From contig JAPDPX010000012.1 in the NCBI GenBank assembly GCA_034506255.1, positions 1 to 64,000 on the forward strand: a DNA stretch of 64,000 nt. Direction: 5' to 3'. Every line of letters begins with the position of its first letter. Within the stretch, counting starts at the first letter, position 1. The position numbers and the translations under genes were made by a program. Origin of the DNA: a candidate division KSB1 bacterium (GTDB taxonomy: Bacteria; Zhuqueibacterota; Zhuqueibacteria; Zhuqueibacterales; Zhuqueibacteraceae). A model generated the notes under the pieces. It ran no database searches. It was not told the origin of the DNA and was given only the letters and a program-made list of their open reading frames with translations. Positions 63,065 through 64,000 of this stretch are shown piece by piece.

Positions 63065-64000
63065 TTATTCGGCGGCTTCCATCAACTTCACCAGCCGAGA
63101 CAGGCTTTCCTCGTAGAGTTGCTGCAGTGCCGCCACCTCGGCCGCCGGCAGCGAAGCCAGTTCCACAGTATTCTCGATGGCCTGCTGCACTGTCTTGATG
63201 CCGGGGATGACGGTGGTAATCGCGGGAAAGCTGAGCACGAAGCTCAAGCTGAAAGCCACCGGTGTGAGTTGCAGGCGCTGCTGGATCTGCCAAACCGGTG
63301 CCAGCGCCTGTTCCGCCTCGGCCAGAAGCGCCGGGTTCAGGCGAAAATGCCGATGATCATCGGCGGGAAAACGGGTGTGACGGTTGAATTTGCCGGCGAG
63401 CAGACCGAACTGCAGCGGCATGCGCGCGATGATGCCGTAACCCTGTGCTGCAGCACGCGCCAGCAAACCGGTGGCGCGTTGATTGATGATGTTGAAGACG
63501 AGTTGCAGCCCGTCGCCCAGACCGCGCTGGAGCAGAAATTCCGCTTCCGGGAAAGGATTGAAGGTATTGAGGGAGACTCCCCAATAGCGAATTTTGCCCT
63601 GTTCCTGCAGGCGGATCATGGCCTCCAGGCATTCGCCGTTCTCCAAATGCGGCACTTTTGCGGAATGCAATTGGTAGTAGTCGATGGTGTCGCGCCGCAG
63701 CCGGCGCAGGCTGGCTTCGCATGCGGCAATAATGTGCGCGCGGGAATAATCGAGCACCAGGCGGTTCTCCCGATCCAGGCGGTGCCCGACTTTGGTGGCG
63801 ATCAGCATGTCAGGGCGGTTGCCGAAAGCCCGGCCGATCAGGGTTTCGGAATGTCCCAGCCCGTAGAAATCCGCGGTGTCGATGAAATTGACGCCACGCT
63901 CCGCCGCGGCATGAAGCGCGGCCAGCGATTCGGCATCATCCACTTTGCCCCAGCCAATGGGCCGGGAGCCGGCCATTGCCGGCCCACCAATGCCCCATGC
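63065..64000 (-). CDS. Aldo/keto reductase, N-terminus outside the window
   Basis: 311 residues visible; the frame stays open through position 64000 (AWGIGGPAMAGSRPIGWG), so the true start lies beyond the edge. The AKR tetrad is present: Asp and Tyr in NFIDTADFYGLGHSE, Lys in LIATKVGH and His in YYQLHSAK. The cofactor end reads SFPAITTVIPGIKTVQQAIE. It reduces or oxidises sugar aldehydes or similar compounds with NADP(H). The GGP-GWG N-terminus matches the AKR subgroup often found in sugar loci. Its relation to the isomerase gene 496 nt downstream is open. Confidence 0.9.
   Translation of the reverse strand, partial: AWGIGGPAMAGSRPIGWGKVDDAESLAALHAAAERGVNFIDTADFYGLGHSETLIGRAFGNRPDMLIATKVGHRLDRENRLVLDYSRAHIIAACEASLRRLRRDTIDYYQLHSAKVPHLENGECLEAMIRLQEQGKIRYWGVSLNTFNPFPEAEFLLQRGLGDGLQLVFNIINQRATGLLARAAAQGYGIIARMPLQFGLLAGKFNRHTRFPADDHRHFRLNPALLAEAEQALAPVWQIQQRLQLTPVAFSLSFVLSFPAITTVIPGIKTVQQAIENTVELASLPAAEVAALQQLYEESLSRLVKLMEAAE

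Noticed and set aside
1-64000. CRISPR arrays, tRNA or rRNA genes, and a replication origin
   Set aside because: No regularly spaced repeats, no tRNA-like T-loop with cloverleaf pairing, no rRNA segments and no DnaA-box clusters were recognised on reading.

Overview
The window is 64 kb of GC-rich bacterial DNA, and almost all of it is a polysaccharide- and sugar-catabolism island. The organism is probably a member of the Fibrobacteres-Chlorobi-Bacteroidetes (FCB) superphylum or a nearby uncultured phylum of the KSB1/Calditrichota kind. The basis is two TonB-dependent receptors with N-terminal carboxypeptidase-regulatory-like domains, a PorV/PorQ-family outer-membrane protein, and a secreted protein with a Por/FlgD-like C-terminal domain. 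No rRNA, tRNA or housekeeping marker is present to settle this. Shine-Dalgarno sites (GGAGG-like) precede many starts.

Layout. (1) 1-1660: an IS66-type insertion sequence (tnpC cut by the window edge, then tnpB and tnpA). (2) 1920-28964, all minus strand: a TonB receptor; a mutarotase-like protein; a corrinoid protein with two uroporphyrinogen-decarboxylase-family (methyltransferase-type) proteins; two large helical-barrel glycosidase-like proteins; a sulfotransferase; a GH42-like TIM-barrel protein; a heparinase II/III-like lyase; and an export/uptake set (TonB receptor, secreted Por-tail protein, PorV-like protein). (3) 29949-45649, plus strand: a sodium:solute symporter; a class I aldolase; a Gfo/Idh/MocA oxidoreductase; a D-lyxose isomerase; a DUF4432 epimerase-like protein; a five-bladed-propeller glycosidase; a 1265-residue lyase with a CBM9-like tail; a PfkB kinase; an epimerase-like protein; and a DapA-family lyase. 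(4) 46006-51125, minus: MFS transporter, GH88 unsaturated glucuronyl hydrolase, SDR and Old-Yellow-Enzyme-like flavoenzyme. (5) 51409-57440, plus: an unassigned barrel enzyme, bifunctional rhamnulose-1-phosphate aldolase/lactaldehyde dehydrogenase, and L-rhamnose isomerase. (6) 58008-64000, minus: M20 deacylase/peptidase, FGGY kinase, fucose-isomerase-like protein and an aldo/keto reductase cut by the right edge.

Working model (inference). Extracellular or periplasmic lyases cut a uronic-acid polysaccharide, and GH88 removes the unsaturated uronyl ends. Glycosidases release rhamnose and other sugars, and SSS and MFS carriers import the products. Isomerases, kinases, dehydrogenases and aldolases then feed them to central metabolism. 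The B12-dependent methyl-transfer cassette in the same gene run raises the possibility that methyl ethers of sugars are removed. No SusD, sulfatase or transcription regulator is visible in the window.

Intergenic DNA holds several small repeat families. These include a TA-flanked 175-bp palindromic MITE-like element (two copies), double-hairpin REP-like units (two copies), and a mosaic palindromic repeat (two copies, one carrying the MITE).
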